Assembly: GCA_021818865.1 (NCBI GenBank)
Contig: JAKASX010000020.1
Location: forward strand, 1-42,584
Direction of reading: 5' to 3'
Source: Acidobacteriota bacterium
Lineage (GTDB): Bacteria > Acidobacteriota > Terriglobia > Acidiferrales > UBA7541
DNA: 42,584 nucleotides
The translations under genes were made by a program, and so were the position numbers. Each line of letters opens with the position of its first letter. Within the stretch, counting starts at the first letter, position 1. Positions 40,867 through 42,584 of this stretch are shown here, one piece after another. The notes beneath the pieces are model-generated. The model was given only the letters and a program-made list of their open reading frames with translations. It was not told where the DNA came from and did no database searches.

Positions 40867-40896
40867 TTGACCCTCGTGGAATGCAATCGGTATACT
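40867..40896 (+). promoter_or_regulatory. Sigma-70 promoter of lysS
   Basis: TTGACC (40867-40872), an 18-base spacer and TATACT (40891-40896) form a strong consensus promoter. Transcription would start near 40903, so the TTG at 40910 would have almost no leader. The TTG at 40931, preceded by AAGGAA, is the better start. Confidence 0.75.
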
Positions 40897-40930
40897 GCCC
40901 AATCTTGCATTGTCTGCGAAGGAAACTCGC

Positions 40931-42499
40931 TTGCCCTTCGAACCCTTCGAGCCCCGTGACCAACTCGCCGAACGCCTGAAAAAGCTCGACGAAATCCGCG
41001 CGCTCGGCTTCGATCCCTACCCGCATCGCTTTGATGCCAATTTCACCTTTGCCGATGTCCTCGATCGCTACGGCTCCCGCACCGGCCCAGAGCTCGAAGC
41101 CGAACGCGTGCCGGTGCGCATCGCTGGCCGCATCCTTTCTCTTCGCGGTCACGGCAAGGCAGGCTTCGCGCATCTGGGCGGCGAAGGCCGTCGCTTGCAG
41201 ATTTACGTCAAGCTCGACGCCGTCGGCGAGCGCGGCTTCGCGCTCTTCCGCTTGCTCGATCTCGGCGACATCATCGGCGTTTCCGGCCATCTCTTCCGCA
41301 CGAAAACCGGCGAACTGACCGTCTGGGTCGAGGATTTGCGGTTGCTCGCCAAGGCGCTCCTGCCGCTTCCCGAAAAATGGCACGGCCTCGCCGATGTGGA
41401 CCTGCGCTACCGTCGCCGCTACCTCGATCTCATCTCGAGCGAAAACACGCGCCGCATTTTCCTTGCGCGAGCGCAAATCATTCGGCTGCTGCGCGCCTTT
41501 TTCGACGATCGCGGCTACGTCGAGGTCGAAACCCCGATGATGCATCCCATCCTCGGCGGGGCCACCGCGCGGCCGTTCGTCACCCACCACAATACGCTCG
41601 ACCTCGACCTCTACCTCCGCATCGCGCCCGAGCTCTATCTCAAGCGCCTCGTCGTCGGCGGCCTCGACCGCGTCTACGAAATCAACCGCAATTTCCGCAA
41701 TGAAGGCATCGACGCCATCCACCAGCCCGAATTCACCATGCTCGAGTTCTACCAGGCCTATAGCGACTACGCCGAGCTGATGGACCTCACCGAGCAGCTG
41801 TTCCGCTCGCTCGTGGAACGCGTCTGCGGCGGCCCGCGCATCCCTTACGGCGAACTCGAACTCGATTTCGGCCAACCTTTCGCCCGGTTCACCATGCGCG
41901 AAGCGATTGTGAAGTTCTGGCCCCAGGCCGCTGGCGCGCCGCCTTCGCTGGCCGATCTCGCCGCTCCGCGCGGGCCGCGCACCGCCGCCGAGCGCTACAA
42001 CGCCTGGGCTCTCGCGCAGGGCCAGCCGCCCGCCGAGGATGCCGCCGGGCTTTCCGATGGAGAAATGACCGGCGCGCTGTTCGAGGCCGTCGCCGAGCCG
42101 CACCTCGTTCAGCCCACCTTTATTTACGACTTTCCCACCGATATTTCCCCGCTCTCCAAGCGCCGTCCCGACGATCCTTCGCTCACCGAGCGCTTCGAGC
42201 TCTTTATCGCGGGTATGGAACTCGCCAACGGCTTTTCCGAGCTCAACGATCCCGAGGATCAGGAGGAGCGTTTCCGCGCCCAAGTCGCCCGCGGCGGCGA
42301 TGAAATGCCGCGCGAGGTGGACCGCGACTACGTCCGCGCGCTCTGCCACGGCTTGCCGCCCACCGCCGGCGAAGGCATCGGCGTCGATCGCCTCGTGATG
42401 CTGCTCACCAATTCCCACGCCATTCGCGAAGTGATTCTGTTCCCGCTGCTCCGTCCCGAAGCGGCGGAGAAGCGGGAAAGTCCCGGCGAGGAGCCATGA
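40931..42499 (+). CDS. lysS: Class II lysyl-tRNA synthetase
   Basis: The enzyme charges tRNA-Lys. The 522 residues contain the N-terminal anticodon-binding OB domain ([20 protein letters not shown]), motif 1 ([20 protein letters not shown]), motif 2 ([20 protein letters not shown]) and motif 3 ([20 protein letters not shown]). A 40-residue Ala/Gly-rich insertion before motif 3 is seen in many bacterial LysRS. The start is TTG 40931, with AAGGAA six bases upstream; a TTG at 40910 is too close to the predicted transcription start. The stop overlaps the next gene by ATGA. Confidence 0.95.
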   Translation: MPFEPFEPRDQLAERLKKLDEIRALGFDPYPHRFDANFTFADVLDRYGSRTGPELEAERVPVRIAGRILSLRGHGKAGFAHLGGEGRRLQIYVKLDAVGERGFALFRLLDLGDIIGVSGHLFRTKTGELTVWVEDLRLLAKALLPLPEKWHGLADVDLRYRRRYLDLISSENTRRIFLARAQIIRLLRAFFDDRGYVEVETPMMHPILGGATARPFVTHHNTLDLDLYLRIAPELYLKRLVVGGLDRVYEINRNFRNEGIDAIHQPEFTMLEFYQAYSDYAELMDLTEQLFRSLVERVCGGPRIPYGELELDFGQPFARFTMREAIVKFWPQAAGAPPSLADLAAPRGPRTAAERYNAWALAQGQPPAEDAAGLSDGEMTGALFEAVAEPHLVQPTFIYDFPTDISPLSKRRPDDPSLTERFELFIAGMELANGFSELNDPEDQEERFRAQVARGGDEMPREVDRDYVRALCHGLPPTAGEGIGVDRLVMLLTNSHAIREVILFPLLRPEAAEKRESPGEEP

Positions 42500-42584
42500 A
42501 ATTCGAGGGATGGATGGCGCTCCGCTACCTCCGGTCGCCCTTCAAGCCGGCTCTGCTGCGCCTCGTCACCTGGCTCTCGATTGT
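42496..42584 (+). CDS. LolC/LolE-type ABC transporter permease, 3' truncated
   Basis: Only the first 29 codons are in the window. They read [15 protein letters not shown], then a hydrophobic run beginning [11 protein letters not shown], which is the characteristic opening of lipoprotein-releasing LolC/LolE permeases (ALRYLRS followed by the first membrane helix). The ATG overlaps the lysS stop and has GAGGAG five bases upstream. LolC/E move lipoproteins from the inner membrane towards LolA. The assignment rests on this short stretch and on gene order, since lysS followed by lolC/E is common in Acidobacteriota and related bacteria. Confidence 0.65.
   Translation, partial: MKFEGWMALRYLRSPFKPALLRLVTWLSI

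Noticed and set aside
40808-42418. Long extension of the minus-strand hypothetical gene over lysS
   Set aside because: The sequence upstream of 40807 is antisense to LysRS motifs, and the gene has its own promoter and ribosome site at 40807-40840.
1-42584. CRISPR array, tRNA, rRNA, insertion sequence or prophage
   Set aside because: I saw no regularly spaced repeats, cloverleaf-like sequences, rRNA blocks, transposase genes or phage genes. A covariance-model scan would be needed to exclude small RNAs.

Overview
This is high-GC bacterial DNA with tightly packed genes, many ATGA/TGATG overlaps and several TTG or GTG starts. Taken together, the gene content suggests a soil or sediment member of the Acidobacteriota: a group 1 [NiFe] hydrogenase, a multihaem cytochrome c, an ECF sigma/anti-sigma pair beside a DUF4097 protein, a long TonB-like protein, and lysS followed by a LolC/E permease. 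That placement is inference; there is no rRNA or other phylogenetic marker to prove it. I saw no rRNA, tRNA, CRISPR array, insertion sequence or prophage.

Layout. Positions 1-4171 (+) hold the end of an RND efflux adaptor, its permease and a small WCP-motif membrane protein, followed by a tandem universal stress protein (4280-5128). Positions 5645-10066 (+) are a redox module: a membrane-anchored cytochrome with nine CXXCH motifs, a separate cytochrome b, a sensor histidine kinase with its own CXXCH motif in the extracytoplasmic domain, and a NarL-type regulator. A convergent one-helix protein lies at 10161-10472 (-). Positions 11135-21258 (+) form one long [NiFe]-hydrogenase operon: Tat-exported small subunit, large subunit, cytochrome b, maturation protease, hypC, hypD, hypE, hypA, hypB and hypF. 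A YceI-family protein follows, and a hairpin terminator ends the block near 22050.

Positions 22071-27910 (-) are a 2-oxoacid dehydrogenase operon transcribed lpdA, lipB, E1 alpha, E1 beta, E2 from a recognisable promoter near 28000. Next come a fragment of a PIN-domain toxin and a nine-repeat TPR protein (-), then a 75-residue protein, a HAD phosphatase and a class V aminotransferase (+). Positions 31949-39943 (-) look like one long transcription unit: ECF sigma factor, anti-sigma factor, DUF4097 protein, aroK, a secreted protein, recG, rsmD and a TonB-like protein. The window ends with an unrecognised helical protein (-) that diverges from lysS (+), and with the first codons of a LolC/E-type permease.

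How it may work together (inference). The hydrogenase would oxidise H2 outside the inner membrane and pass electrons through its cytochrome b to quinone. The nonahaem cytochrome and its cytochrome b partner resemble a split version of the quinol-oxidising CbcL/CbcAB modules of Geobacter and could move quinol electrons outward. The kinase between them carries a possible covalent haem, so it could sense redox state, O2 or NO and control one or both modules. The most unusual features are this haem-c kinase, the split nonahaem module, and a hydrogenase small subunit in which one expected proximal-cluster cysteine is asparagine.
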